From contig PMON01000063.1 of the NCBI GenBank assembly GCA_003162395.1, positions 541 through 58,833 of the forward strand: a DNA stretch of 58,293 nt. Reading direction: 5' to 3'. Below the pieces are notes generated by a model. It was not told the origin of the DNA and ran no database searches. It worked only from the letters and a program-made list of their open reading frames with translations. Source of the DNA: Acidimicrobiaceae bacterium (GTDB taxonomy: Bacteria > Actinomycetota > Acidimicrobiia > Acidimicrobiales > RAAP-2). The position numbers were made by a program, and so were the translations under genes. This document shows, in pieces, positions 43,217 to 51,954 of the stretch (position 1 is its first letter; each line of letters starts with the position of its first letter).

Positions 43217-43280
43217 TTCGTGCCACGTTCGTGCCACGTTCGTGCCACTACGGCGCAACCTTCGGCGCAACCTTCGGCGC
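43217..43280. repeat. Two short tandem repeats upstream of the secreted protein
   Basis: Three copies of TTCGTGCCACG (43217-43248; the last differs in its final base) are followed directly by two and a half copies of CGGCGCAACCTT (43251-43280). They lie about 80-140 bases upstream of the start at 43138, in its promoter region. Such repeats can change copy number by slippage. Confidence 0.65.
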
Positions 43281-43404
43281 TTCTGAAACGACCCAAGAGG
43301 ACCACAAACGATGCTGAGCGGTGAATCTCGAGTGTTGTCCTGACCACAGCACCTCCCAAGGTGATTTGCCAAGGTGAGGATCGCGGGCAGACTTCCGCCG
43401 GGTT

Positions 43405-43731
43405 GTGTGTCCGCCGATTCCCGGCTGGCCGACGACACTCTTGGTGCGCGACGGTCGGCTTGGCGCGATTCTCGACTTCGGTGGGTTGGGGGTTGGCGAC
43501 CCGACGATCGACCTGATCGTTGCCTGGGAGGTCCTCGACCACGCTGCGCGGGAGGTGTTTCGCGAGGCAGCCGATGTGGACGAGTCGTCATGGCTGCGTG
43601 CTCGAGCCTGGGCGCTGTCAATCGCGATGGTGGCGCTTCCGTACTACTGGCGGACGATGCCCGATCGCTGTGCGAGCAAGCTGGCCGTCGCCAACGCCGC
43701 GCTCGCAGACGCGGGTACTAAGCAACGATGA
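43405..43731 (+). pseudogene. C-terminal remnant of an aminoglycoside/macrolide phosphotransferase family gene
   Basis: About 108 codons. The useful part starts near 43430 with TLLVRDGRLGAILDFGGLGVGDPTIDLIVAWEVL: the DFGG...GDP metal-binding motif of APH-type kinases is clear, followed by the helical end RARAWALSIAMVALPYYW. The N-terminal kinase lobe and the HGDLH-like catalytic loop are missing, so this cannot be an active kinase. Confidence 0.75.
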
Positions 43732-44444
43732 GCACGTCGGGCTATGACATTGAAGGTCCACCGCAGAGGGCACGCAACCGTCATCCACCGGGCCGTGTCC
43801 GCCGTCAGGGACACCCCGCCGCGGTGGAGGCGGCACGGGGTGCCTTAAGAGGAACTGGCCGGGTGCGCCGGCGAACAGGGTGTCAGCCAACTGGGCCCAG
43901 CTCGCGCTGGCACGGAGCGATCGATCGTGTAGGCGAGCGCGCGCCAGCACTCTCTCGACAGCTAACTCGCGAGCTGCTCCCGAAACTCGTTTCGCCGCTT
44001 CTTGGCCTCGTCGACGGGCTGAGCGCTCGGGTGGTTACGGCGCGCCGTTTCTTCTGCATTGCCCCCTTCAAGGGGTGCGTGTGCAACTTCATGGCTGAGG
44101 AGGCCGCCGTGGTCGCCGTAGTCATCTCGGGGATAGATGGAGAACTGCTCGTAGGGGTTGAAGAGACTCAACATGCTGCTCCAATCTCACTCTGCAGGTC
44201 TCGGATGCCGCAAGCCTGCCCCGTCATTTATGACATCCCGCAACTAGGGGACGACTTCAGTGTGCAGTCCTGCTGTGAACGGCATGTAAGCAGCATGTTG
44301 CGACCTCGTTAAGAACCGGAGTCTGGGCGCGTCACCAACACGGTACATCGAGCCAGCGAATCGCGCTCGAGCGACGTGTGCCTCGTGGGCCGTCTCGCAC
44401 ACGATCGAGCCCGATGCAAGGCATCACTGGGGATCGTGCCGCTC
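43732..44444. other. Gap with a possible small minus-strand gene
   Basis: In these 713 bases the only frame worth noting is 43962-44174 on the minus strand: 70 codons (MLSLFNPYEQFSIYPRDDYG, then SHEVAHAPLEGG...KKRRNEFREQL) with GGAG five bases before the ATG. It has no family I know. Everything else is mirror noise. Confidence 0.3.
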
Positions 44445-45551
44445 TCAGATGAGACGGCGCTGGCTCGCCCGCCAGCTGAGCCGACCGAGCAGGAGGAGTG
44501 CGGCGAGGCACAAGAGGGCGAAGAGCGCGGGTCCCGCGGCGCGAATGAGCCACTCAACGCCACTGACGAAGCCCGAGATGCTCTGGTTCCACGCCCGGTG
44601 CACGCCGGACGGGTGGCTCGGCGCCGCGGCGCCCTGATTGATGGCGATCGTGAGCGTCCCGTACGCGGCCTGATTGACGAGGAGGTTGCGCTGACCCTCG
44701 AGCTGCTCGATCTCGCTCTCGATCACGTTCACCTGCGCCTGGATCGCGAGGATGTCACCGATCGAGCTCGCCTTGGCCAAGATCGCGAGGTACTGGGCCC
44801 GGCTTGCGTCGAGCGCGCCGATCCGAGACTCGTAGTCCACGTACTCACTTGTCACGTCCGTTGAGTTCGTCACGGCCGACACGACGCGGCCGAGGTGCTC
44901 TGCCTTCGCCACGACCGTGTCGAACTTCTTCTGCGGGATACGCAACTCGATCACGCCTGAGGAGTCGCCGGCTCCGGCTTGAGCGCCGGCGGTCACCTTC
45001 GAGCTCGAGATGTACCCATCCACACTTGTCGCGAGCGCCGAGAGCTTGGCGAGGACACGATTGAAGTTGCCCACCGAGACGCTGAGGGAGACCGTTCCCA
45101 CCGACACCACCTTGGTCTGGTCGGCCATTGGGACCTGGGGGTTCGACGGCTTACTCCCCGGTTGCGTACCCGAGCTACTCCGCGATTGGATACTCAAGCC
45201 ATTGGAAATCTGGTTGAGGCCGGGCGCGGCAGCCCCTGCGCTCGTGACCGCTTCGGACCTCTGGCCTGCCGTGTTGGCGGCGAATGTCGCCGCGTTGTGG
45301 CCGGCATGCAAGCCGAGACCCGCGAGGGACAGCGATCCGGCGAGCACCGCGAGCACGATCGCGACCGCGGCCACGAGGGCGAGTCGTCGACGGTTCCATC
45401 GGCGTGCTTCGCCGCCGCCAGCTGGATCGGGACGCTGCGTCGCGGCACTGGCTGCCACCAGGATCCGCTCGGTCCCACCAGGGGGCACCGGGTACTTGCG
45501 CGCCGCGTCTTTGAGGGCTTCGCGCAGCGCATCATCGTGCAGGGTGCTCAT
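44445..45551 (-). CDS. DUF4349 domain protein with N-terminal membrane anchor
   Basis: A 368-residue protein. A cytosolic N-terminus (DDALREALKDAARKYPVPPGG) resembles zinc-less anti-sigma starts. A transmembrane segment is at about 56-79. The outer DUF4349 domain covers about 145-355 (VVSVGTVSLSVSVGNFNRVLAKL, IELRIPQKKFDTVVAKAEHLG, a coiled coil near 265-290, TLTIAI), and a second membrane segment is near 337-360. It overlaps the upstream ECF sigma gene by an ATGA, which strongly suggests it controls that sigma factor from the membrane. The role as anti-sigma factor is inference. Confidence 0.82.
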   Translation of the reverse strand: MSTLHDDALREALKDAARKYPVPPGGTERILVAASAATQRPDPAGGGEARRWNRRRLALVAAVAIVLAVLAGSLSLAGLGLHAGHNAATFAANTAGQRSEAVTSAGAAAPGLNQISNGLSIQSRSSSGTQPGSKPSNPQVPMADQTKVVSVGTVSLSVSVGNFNRVLAKLSALATSVDGYISSSKVTAGAQAGAGDSSGVIELRIPQKKFDTVVAKAEHLGRVVSAVTNSTDVTSEYVDYESRIGALDASRAQYLAILAKASSIGDILAIQAQVNVIESEIEQLEGQRNLLVNQAAYGTLTIAINQGAAAPSHPSGVHRAWNQSISGFVSGVEWLIRAAGPALFALLCLAALLLLGRLSWRASQRRLI

Positions 45552-46087
45552 TGCAGAACCTCCGAGTGGGTGTTCGGCGCGGCGGGCCGCACCGAGCGAT
45601 GTTTGGCGAGCTGCCGGCGAGCCTCGTGGAGGCGGGACTTGACGGTGCCCTGTGGGCGACCGATGGCGGTGGCGATCTCGCGCTCGCTCAGGTCAGCAAA
45701 GTACTTGAGCACGACGACGACGCGCAGGTGGGTGGGCAGGTCGCCGAGCGCGCTGACGACGTCGTAGTCGCGCTCGACGTCGCGGGCGGCATCTGCTGGC
45801 GACGAGACGCCCTCGAGCTCGGTGTCGGGGGCGCGGCGGTCACGGTGCGGGATCTCGGTGCGCAGCTTCGAGTTGCAGGTGTTGACGACGACTCGGTAGA
45901 GCCAGCGGCGAACGTCGGATCCCGAGGAAAGCGAGGCTCGGAATCGCCACGCGCGCAGGTACGCCTCTTGCACTGCCTCCTCGGCGTCGGACGGGTTGCC
46001 GAGGATCAGGCACGCGGTCCGGTACGCCGTCGGGTATCCCTCGTCGAGCCACACCGCCAGTGCGTCGACCTCAGGTGTGTGCGACAT
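45548..46087 (-). CDS. ECF-type RNA polymerase sigma factor
   Basis: A 179-residue sigma-70 family factor. Region 2 is at about 20-65 (AYRTACLILGNPSDAEEAVQEAYLRAW, then VRRWLYRVVVN) and region 4 at about 112-165 (LPTHLRVVVVLKYFADLSEREIATAIG, then GTVKSRLHEAR). It starts the operon with the DUF4349 protein. It is codirectional with the acyl-CoA ligase, whose stop is 140 bases upstream, so a separate promoter is likely. Confidence 0.9.
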   Translation of the reverse strand: MSHTPEVDALAVWLDEGYPTAYRTACLILGNPSDAEEAVQEAYLRAWRFRASLSSGSDVRRWLYRVVVNTCNSKLRTEIPHRDRRAPDTELEGVSSPADAARDVERDYDVVSALGDLPTHLRVVVVLKYFADLSEREIATAIGRPQGTVKSRLHEARRQLAKHRSVRPAAPNTHSEVLQ

Positions 46088-46227
46088 GCGTCCCAGTCCC
46101 CTGTGCTCGGCGAAAATTGAGCGCCACCCTCTATGACTCCTGCGGCACCGGAATGGTTCGCGTCAATGGCTACTTCTTGGGGGACCCCGTCAACTTTCTG
46201 GGAATCGGGCGACTCAACGACGCGACC

Positions 46228-47775
46228 TCAGTTGATGGCGCGCTCGCGGCCCTCCCAGTAGGGCTCGCGAAGCTTGAACTTCTGGAGCTTTCCCGTCGCG
46301 GTCCGTGCGAGCTCAGCGCGGAACTCGATGGTCCGAGGCGCCTTGAAGTGCGCGAGCGTGGTCCGGCAGTGCTCGATCAGCTCGGCTTCGGTTGCCTCGT
46401 GACCGGGGCGAAGGACGACGAGCGCCTTCACTGACTCGCCCCACTTCTCGTCAGGCACGCCGATGACGGCAGCCTCGGCCACGGCGGGGTGCTGGAACAG
46501 GCAGTCCTCCACCTCGATCGAGCTGACGTTCTCGCCGCCGGTGATGATGACGTCCTTGCGCCGATCGGTGATCACGGCGTAGGGGCCATCGAGGAGGCCG
46601 CCGTCGCCCGTGTGGAACCAGCCGCCTTCGAGGGCCCTGCGCGTCTCTTCAGGCTGGTTCCAGTAGCTCTCGAAGACGTGGTTCGAGCGAGCGAGGATCT
46701 CCCCGTCCACGTCGATCGCGAGCTCGACGCCCACCGCGGGCACCCCGGCGCGTCCAAGCAGCGCGGCACGCTCCTTGGAGCCGAGGCCATCCCACTCGCG
46801 CGGCGCGCGATTGATCGTGAGCAGCGGCGAGGTCTCCGTCAGCCCGTAGATCTGGACGAACTCCCACCCGAGCTCGTCGTGGACGCGCTCGATCACTCGG
46901 CGCGGCGGCGGCGCGCCGGCCACGACGATCCGCACCTCGCCGCGCCCGGGCACCGAGGTGCCCTCGGCGGCGCGCTTCGCCGCGGCGTCCAGGATCATGG
47001 CCACGACGGCGGGCGCGCCGCACATGAGCGTGACACCCTCGCGCTCGACCCGCGTCAGGATCTCCTCGCCGTCGACCTTGCGCAGGACGACGTGGCGCGC
47101 GCCCATGGCGGTCGCGGCGTACGGCATACCCCAGCCGTTCGCGTGGAACATGGGCAGTGTGTGCAAGAGCACGTCGCGATCGCTCACCTGGAGGTGCCAC
47201 CCGAAGCTCACCGCGTTGAGCCAGCAGTTCCGATGCGTGAGCTGGACGCCCTTTGGGTTCGCGGTCGTACCGGAGGTGTAGTTGATCGAGCAGCTGGCGT
47301 CCTCGTCGCGATCCCACGGGTGAGGTGCCGACGGTCCCGCGAGGACGGCGAAGAGCGCGGCGTCGTCGATGCCGTCGAGCCGCACCGAGCGCGCGCCGCC
47401 GATGTCCTTCACGACGCCGTCGAGCTCGGGGTCATAGAGGAGGACCTCGGCACCCGAGTGCTCGAGGATGTAGGCGATCTCGGCCTCGTTGAGGCGGAAG
47501 TTGATCGGCACGAGCACGCGCCCGTACCCGCTCACGCCGAAGAAGGCGATCAGGAACCGAGCCGAGTTCGGGCTCACGATGGCGACTCGAGCCCCGTGCG
47601 CGACGCCGAGGTCGTCCAGCCTGCACGCGAGCGACATGGCGCGGGCGTGCATCTCGGCGTACGTGACCTCGCCGAGCGAGCCGGGCCCGTCGGGCTCGTC
47701 GACGATGGCGACGCGTTCTGGCATCGCGAAGGCGGCACGGTTGAGAAAGTCCCCGACGGTGAGCTCGACCTTCAT
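46228..47775 (-). CDS. AMP-dependent acyl-CoA synthetase (fatty acid or similar)
   Basis: A 515-residue adenylate-forming ligase. Motifs in order: the P-loop YTSGTTANPKG near 170, MFHANGWG, YGLTETSP near 320, GWFHTGDGG, DRRKDVIITGGENVSS, and the catalytic lysine in TATGKLQKFKLR. It activates a carboxylic acid as acyl-AMP and transfers it to CoA. The chain length is not readable. GGGGAGG precedes the ATG at 47775. It diverges from the ketopantoate-reductase-like gene with about 115 bases between. Confidence 0.9.
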   Translation of the reverse strand: MKVELTVGDFLNRAAFAMPERVAIVDEPDGPGSLGEVTYAEMHARAMSLACRLDDLGVAHGARVAIVSPNSARFLIAFFGVSGYGRVLVPINFRLNEAEIAYILEHSGAEVLLYDPELDGVVKDIGGARSVRLDGIDDAALFAVLAGPSAPHPWDRDEDASCSINYTSGTTANPKGVQLTHRNCWLNAVSFGWHLQVSDRDVLLHTLPMFHANGWGMPYAATAMGARHVVLRKVDGEEILTRVEREGVTLMCGAPAVVAMILDAAAKRAAEGTSVPGRGEVRIVVAGAPPPRRVIERVHDELGWEFVQIYGLTETSPLLTINRAPREWDGLGSKERAALLGRAGVPAVGVELAIDVDGEILARSNHVFESYWNQPEETRRALEGGWFHTGDGGLLDGPYAVITDRRKDVIITGGENVSSIEVEDCLFQHPAVAEAAVIGVPDEKWGESVKALVVLRPGHEATEAELIEHCRTTLAHFKAPRTIEFRAELARTATGKLQKFKLREPYWEGRERAIN

Positions 47776-47890
47776 GCAACCTCCCCTCGGCGCGGCACCG
47801 CCGACCCTACCGAAGCGCACGACACCGACTCCGAGTCTGACGCCGGGCGCGGCTGGCGATGATGGTCACGTCGCGTGGGAGGATCGTGCC

Positions 47891-48877
47891 GTGCGATTTG
47901 TGGTCTACGGCGCAGGGGCCATTGGTGGCGTGCTCGGAGGTCGGCTCGTCGAGCACGGCCACGACGTCGTGCTGATCGCGAGGGGCCCGCACCTCGACGC
48001 CATCAGGGCCCATGGCCTCACCCTCGAGTCCCCCGACGACCGCGTCACGCTCGCGGTCGAGGCCGTCGGCGGACCCGACGAGGTCACGTTCCGCGACGAT
48101 GACGTCGTGGTGCTGGGCATGAAGAGCCAGGACACCGTGCGAGCGCTCGGCGCGTTGGCGGCAGTTGCCCCGAGTTCGACGCCGATCGTCTGTGCGCAGA
48201 ACGGGGTCGACAACGAGCGATCCGCGTTGCGTCGCTTTGAGCGCGTCTACGGCATGTGCGTGATGTGCCCCGCGACGCACCTCGACCCAGGGATCGTCCA
48301 GGCGAGCTCGTCGCCGGTGACCGGGATCATGGATCTCGGCCCATGGCCCTCGGGATTGGACGACACCGCCGTGGCGATCGCCGCGGCCCTCGCATCGTCG
48401 ACGTTCGCGTCAGAGCCCCGCGAGGACATCGCCAGGTGGAAGTGGGGGAAATTGCTCATGAACCTCGGCAACGCGGTCGAGGCCGTCTACCGCCGAGACG
48501 CAGGGGCTCGCGAGCTCGCCGCGGCGGCGCGACGAGAGGGCGTCGAGTGCCTCCAGGCTGCAGGCGTCGCCTTTGTGGACACCGACGAGGATGCCGCCCG
48601 ACGAGGCGAGCTGCTCACGCCGAAGCCGATCGGTGATCGAGCGCGGTCGGGCGGATCGACCTGGCAGAGCCTGACGAGATCGGCGGGCGTGGTCGAGACC
48701 GACTACCTCACCGGGGAGATCGTCCTGCTCGGTCGGCTGACGGGCTTCCCGACCCCGGTGAATGCCTTTCTCCAAGACGTCGCGAACTCGGCTGCCCGAT
48801 CGCACGCCGTCCCCGGATCGAGGTCCGCCGACGAGGCGTTCGCGGCGCTGTCACTGCCGACGCCGTCCAGCGTCTGA
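47891..48877 (+). CDS. 2-dehydropantoate 2-reductase family protein
   Basis: A 328-residue ApbA/PanE-type reductase. The N-terminal Rossmann motif is GAGAIGGVLGGRL at residues 7-19. The middle has MKSQDTVRAL and CAQNGVDNE, and the C-terminal domain includes RWKWGKLLMNLGNAVEA with the catalytic lysine region. It likely reduces a 2-ketoacid with NADPH, ketopantoate or another. GGGAGGA precedes the GTG at 47891; the frame is open back to 47489 but that overlaps the divergent ligase. Confidence 0.87.
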   Translation: MRFVVYGAGAIGGVLGGRLVEHGHDVVLIARGPHLDAIRAHGLTLESPDDRVTLAVEAVGGPDEVTFRDDDVVVLGMKSQDTVRALGALAAVAPSSTPIVCAQNGVDNERSALRRFERVYGMCVMCPATHLDPGIVQASSSPVTGIMDLGPWPSGLDDTAVAIAAALASSTFASEPREDIARWKWGKLLMNLGNAVEAVYRRDAGARELAAAARREGVECLQAAGVAFVDTDEDAARRGELLTPKPIGDRARSGGSTWQSLTRSAGVVETDYLTGEIVLLGRLTGFPTPVNAFLQDVANSAARSHAVPGSRSADEAFAALSLPTPSSV

Positions 48878-48889
48878 CACTTGGCACCG

Positions 48890-50584
48890 ATGACGTCCCA
48901 AGAGGCACGCACGGTGCCCGTTCCAGCTGGCCACGACTCGCAGCACGACCCGCACTCGCGCTCGGTCTCGCGCGTCAGCCCGCTCGAGATCGTCCTGCTC
49001 GCGGCGCTGGTGGTCCTCGGCGGGGTCATTCGCGCGCGCGGCTTCACGTCGGGCGACTTGTGGTTCGACGACGCGTGGGCCGCGGCACCGGCGAGAGCGG
49101 GCCTGTCCGCTGCGATCCACATGGTGCTCACCGCTCCCGGCTACGGCCTGGCCCTCCGCTCATGGATCCGGCTCGATCCCGGGACGACGTGGTTCGCGCA
49201 GCTCCCCGCGTACGTCCTCGGGCTCGCGGCGATACCGGCGGCCTGGGCGCTGCTGCGCCGCCTGCACCTGCCGCGGTGGAGTGCCCTCGGGGCCGCCGCG
49301 ATCCTGGCCGCCGGGCCTCTCGCGGTGCAGTACTCGACGAGGGTGAAGGAGTATCCCTTCGACCTCCTCTCTGCGTGTGTGCTGCTCGCGCTCGCAGAGC
49401 GCGTGCGCGAGGAGCCCTCGCCCAGCCGGCTCTGGGCGCTCGCCGCCGCCTCGGTCGTGGCGTTCGCGATGTCGGCTGGCCCCGCGCCGGTGATCGCGGG
49501 CATCTGGCTCGCGGTGCTTGCCTGGTTCGCCACCCGGGCCGAGTCGCGCGCGCGAGTGGCGGGGCCACTGGGAGCCGTGGCGGCGGGCTGCGCGCTCGTG
49601 TGGGTGGTCTTCCTGCGTCACCTTCCCGGCGTGCTCTCCTTCAACTGGCGACGGCGCGGCTTCCTCGTCGACTACCGCTCCTTCTCACTCGCCGAGCGAA
49701 CCGTCTCGATGATCTTCGGCGGTTTCGTGCACGCGGTCTTCGCCTACCCCGTCCCGAGCTCGTTCTTCAACACGAAGCGTGGTCTCCACGCCGTCACGGT
49801 CGCCCTCCTCGGCGCCGTCCTCCTGGGCGTCGCGATTGCTGGACCGATCGTCATCGCGGCGCGCAAGCGATGGTCAACAGCCGCGCTCCCGTCTGCTCTC
49901 ACGCTGCTCGTCGCGGTCGTGCTCGCGTTCGCCGACCGCGTGCCGCTCGGTGACGGCCGGACCGACGAGGTGCTCTACCCGGCGTTCCTCGTCTGCCTCG
50001 CCACCATGGCGATCGCCGCGATGCCACACGTCGCGCGGGCCGTGCCGCGGATGCTGCGCACCCGCGTGGCGTGGTCGGGCGCAGGCGCGGTCGCGCTGGG
50101 CGCCGTTACGTTCTTCGGTCTCACGCACGAGGCCGTGTACCCGACCGTCTCGCTCCGCGGCGTCGAGGCCCGGCTGCCGGCGCTCGAGCGCCCTGGGGAC
50201 ATCGTCTTCGTCGACACCTTCAACTCGTTCGGCTGGTGCTACTACGAGCTCTCCACGTGCGGGTTCCAGGTCGGCGGCTCACCTGTGTGGCCCCAGGGAT
50301 TCCGCCCCGTCTCGACGACGCCCACGGTGTTCATCGCGTCGCACTACGGCATCCCGCTGCCGGAGTTCACCGCGGCACAGCAGCGGGCTCGACGAATCTG
50401 GTACGTCGGATACACCTACGGCACGTTCGACGTGGGGGCGGGAACGTCCCGGGCTTCGACGCCGGTCGCGACCTACATGACTGGCCTCTTGCAGCACGAT
50501 GGCTGGCATCCGGCCCCGCCGTCGCGACGCACGGTGATCATCGGGCTCCACGCCTACGCCGTGCTCTACGTGCGGGGACCCTGA
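48890..50584 (+). CDS. GT-C-like multi-pass membrane glycosyltransferase
   Basis: A 564-residue membrane protein with about ten or more hydrophobic segments and an early DLWFDDAWAA loop. The Asp pair after the first membrane segment is the typical position of the catalytic acidic residue in GT-C enzymes such as protein mannosyl- and arabinosyltransferases. The final 150 residues form an outer domain. The ATG at 48890 is used, with a TTG at 48881 possible. A strong hairpin follows its stop. Donor and acceptor are unknown. Confidence 0.7.
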   Translation: MTSQEARTVPVPAGHDSQHDPHSRSVSRVSPLEIVLLAALVVLGGVIRARGFTSGDLWFDDAWAAAPARAGLSAAIHMVLTAPGYGLALRSWIRLDPGTTWFAQLPAYVLGLAAIPAAWALLRRLHLPRWSALGAAAILAAGPLAVQYSTRVKEYPFDLLSACVLLALAERVREEPSPSRLWALAAASVVAFAMSAGPAPVIAGIWLAVLAWFATRAESRARVAGPLGAVAAGCALVWVVFLRHLPGVLSFNWRRRGFLVDYRSFSLAERTVSMIFGGFVHAVFAYPVPSSFFNTKRGLHAVTVALLGAVLLGVAIAGPIVIAARKRWSTAALPSALTLLVAVVLAFADRVPLGDGRTDEVLYPAFLVCLATMAIAAMPHVARAVPRMLRTRVAWSGAGAVALGAVTFFGLTHEAVYPTVSLRGVEARLPALERPGDIVFVDTFNSFGWCYYELSTCGFQVGGSPVWPQGFRPVSTTPTVFIASHYGIPLPEFTAAQQRARRIWYVGYTYGTFDVGAGTSRASTPVATYMTGLLQHDGWHPAPPSRRTVIIGLHAYAVLYVRGP

Positions 50585-50590
50585 CGGTCA

Positions 50591-50633
50591 CAGACCGCGT
50601 GCCCGGCGCATCGCGCCGGTCCCGTGCGGTCTG
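50591..50633. terminator. Strong GC hairpin after the glycosyltransferase gene
   Basis: Seven bases after the stop lies CAGACCGC (50591-50598), an inner stem CCGGCGC/GCGCCGG around ATC (50603-50619) and GCGGTCTG (50626-50633). The outer arms are perfectly complementary and extend with CTGAC/GTCAG on the flanks. There is no T run, as is common for terminators in GC-rich Actinomycetota. Confidence 0.55.
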
Positions 50634-50678
50634 GGTCAGGTGGCGTAGCCTGACGGCGTATCGACCTGGGGGGCGAAC

Positions 50679-51380
50679 ATGAAGTGTGCGCAGTGCGGAG
50701 CTGAGGTCGCCGAGTCCGACACCTTCTGCGGCTCGTGTGGGAGCCCTGTGGCCGCTGCCCCCGGCGCAGGCGCCGCAGCCGGCACGCCGCCGCCGCCTCC
50801 GCCGCCTCCCGGCCAGTTCGGGACGCCACCTGGACAGTTCTCGACGCCTGCGGGGCAGTACCAGATGCCCCCGCCGCCGGCCGGCGCCTACGGGGCGGCC
50901 AAGTTCGCGGACCCGGCCACCGGGGTGCCGCTCGCGGAGTGGTGGCAGCGCGCGGTCGCGGCCATCATCGACGGATTCGTCATCGGCATTCCGTGGTTGA
51001 TCATCTACTTCATCCTGCGAGCGATCGCCACGACAACGACCAACAACGGGTTCTACACAACGACATCGACCTCGTTCGGCGTGATTCTCCTGGGGTACGT
51101 GATCCTCGCCGTGGCGTGGTTCGGGTACTACGTGTACTTCAACGGTGGCGAGAAGGGCCAGACGCTCGGCAAGATGGCGATGGGCATCGCGACGCGCGAC
51201 GAGACCGGGCGCGCGCCCCTCGGCTACGGACGCGCCGCGCTGCGCTGGCTCGTCATCCTCGGGCTTGACATCGTGTGCTTCATCCCGCTTGTCATCGACT
51301 ACCTGTCGCCGCTGTGGGACCCGAGGCGGCAGGCCTGGCACGACAAAGCGGCGCACTCCGTCGTGGTGACGACCAAGTAG
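50679..51380 (+). CDS. RDD family membrane protein with N-terminal zinc ribbon
   Basis: A 233-residue protein. Cysteines 3, 6, 17 and 20 (CAQC...CGSC) form a zinc ribbon, followed by a Pro/Gly-rich linker of about 45 residues. The RDD domain (residues about 85-230) has EWWQRAVAAIIDGFVIGIPWL, a second membrane segment, and GQTLGKMAMGI. The family often influences membrane transport or stability; the function here is unknown. A promoter must lie between the hairpin and 50679. Confidence 0.82.
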   Translation: MKCAQCGAEVAESDTFCGSCGSPVAAAPGAGAAAGTPPPPPPPPGQFGTPPGQFSTPAGQYQMPPPPAGAYGAAKFADPATGVPLAEWWQRAVAAIIDGFVIGIPWLIIYFILRAIATTTTNNGFYTTTSTSFGVILLGYVILAVAWFGYYVYFNGGEKGQTLGKMAMGIATRDETGRAPLGYGRAALRWLVILGLDIVCFIPLVIDYLSPLWDPRRQAWHDKAAHSVVVTTK

Positions 51381-51449
51381 CCCGAGCCGCGGGCACGCTT
51401 CGCCACAAGGGGTGTGCCCATTGCTCCCGACTGACCGGCGCGGACCGGG

Positions 51450-51920
51450 ATGCCGCCGAACGTTGAGGTGCGCCCGGCGACCGAGGCGGACGCCGGGTCG
51501 ATCGCCGCGCTGCTCGTGGGTGGCTCGCGGGACCCCGGTGCCGAGGACCCCACATCGCCCGAGCGCTACGCGGTGGCGATCGCCCGGATCCGCGAGGAGG
51601 GCGGCGAGGTGCTCGTGGCGGACGACGGCACCGACGTCGTCGGCGTGTGCCAGCTGCTCGATCTCGCGCACCTCCAGCACCAGGGCGGGCGCGTCACCGA
51701 GATCGAGAGCGTGCACGTCGCCGGCACTCGTCGCGGCGAGGGGATCGGCGCACGGCTGGTCGAGGCAGCCGTCGCGTGGGCGGCTGCGCGCGGCTGCTAT
51801 CGGGTGCAGCTCACGAGCCACGCGGAGCGCGCCGACGCGCACCGCTTCTACGAGGCGAACGGCTTCGTCGCCTCACACGTCGGCTTCAAGCGGTACCTCG
51901 ACGCCGACGAGGGGACCTGA
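51450..51920 (+). CDS. GNAT family N-acetyltransferase
   Basis: A 156-residue acetyltransferase. The acetyl-CoA site is RRGEGIGARLVEAAV at about 91-105, preceded by the ITEIESVHVAGT strand and followed by RADAHRFYEANGF. The fold is complete. The substrate is unknown. It is convergent with the YfhO-like gene, which ends 35 bases downstream. Confidence 0.88.
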   Translation: MPPNVEVRPATEADAGSIAALLVGGSRDPGAEDPTSPERYAVAIARIREEGGEVLVADDGTDVVGVCQLLDLAHLQHQGGRVTEIESVHVAGTRRGEGIGARLVEAAVAWAAARGCYRVQLTSHAERADAHRFYEANGFVASHVGFKRYLDADEGT

Positions 51921-51954
51921 GGACGTGCCGAGACGGTGGCAGTGCTCCGGGCCG

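Noticed and set aside
51381-51449. Terminator-like hairpin GGGCAC...GTGCCC after the RDD gene
   Set aside because: The arms are short with a long loop; too weak to call.
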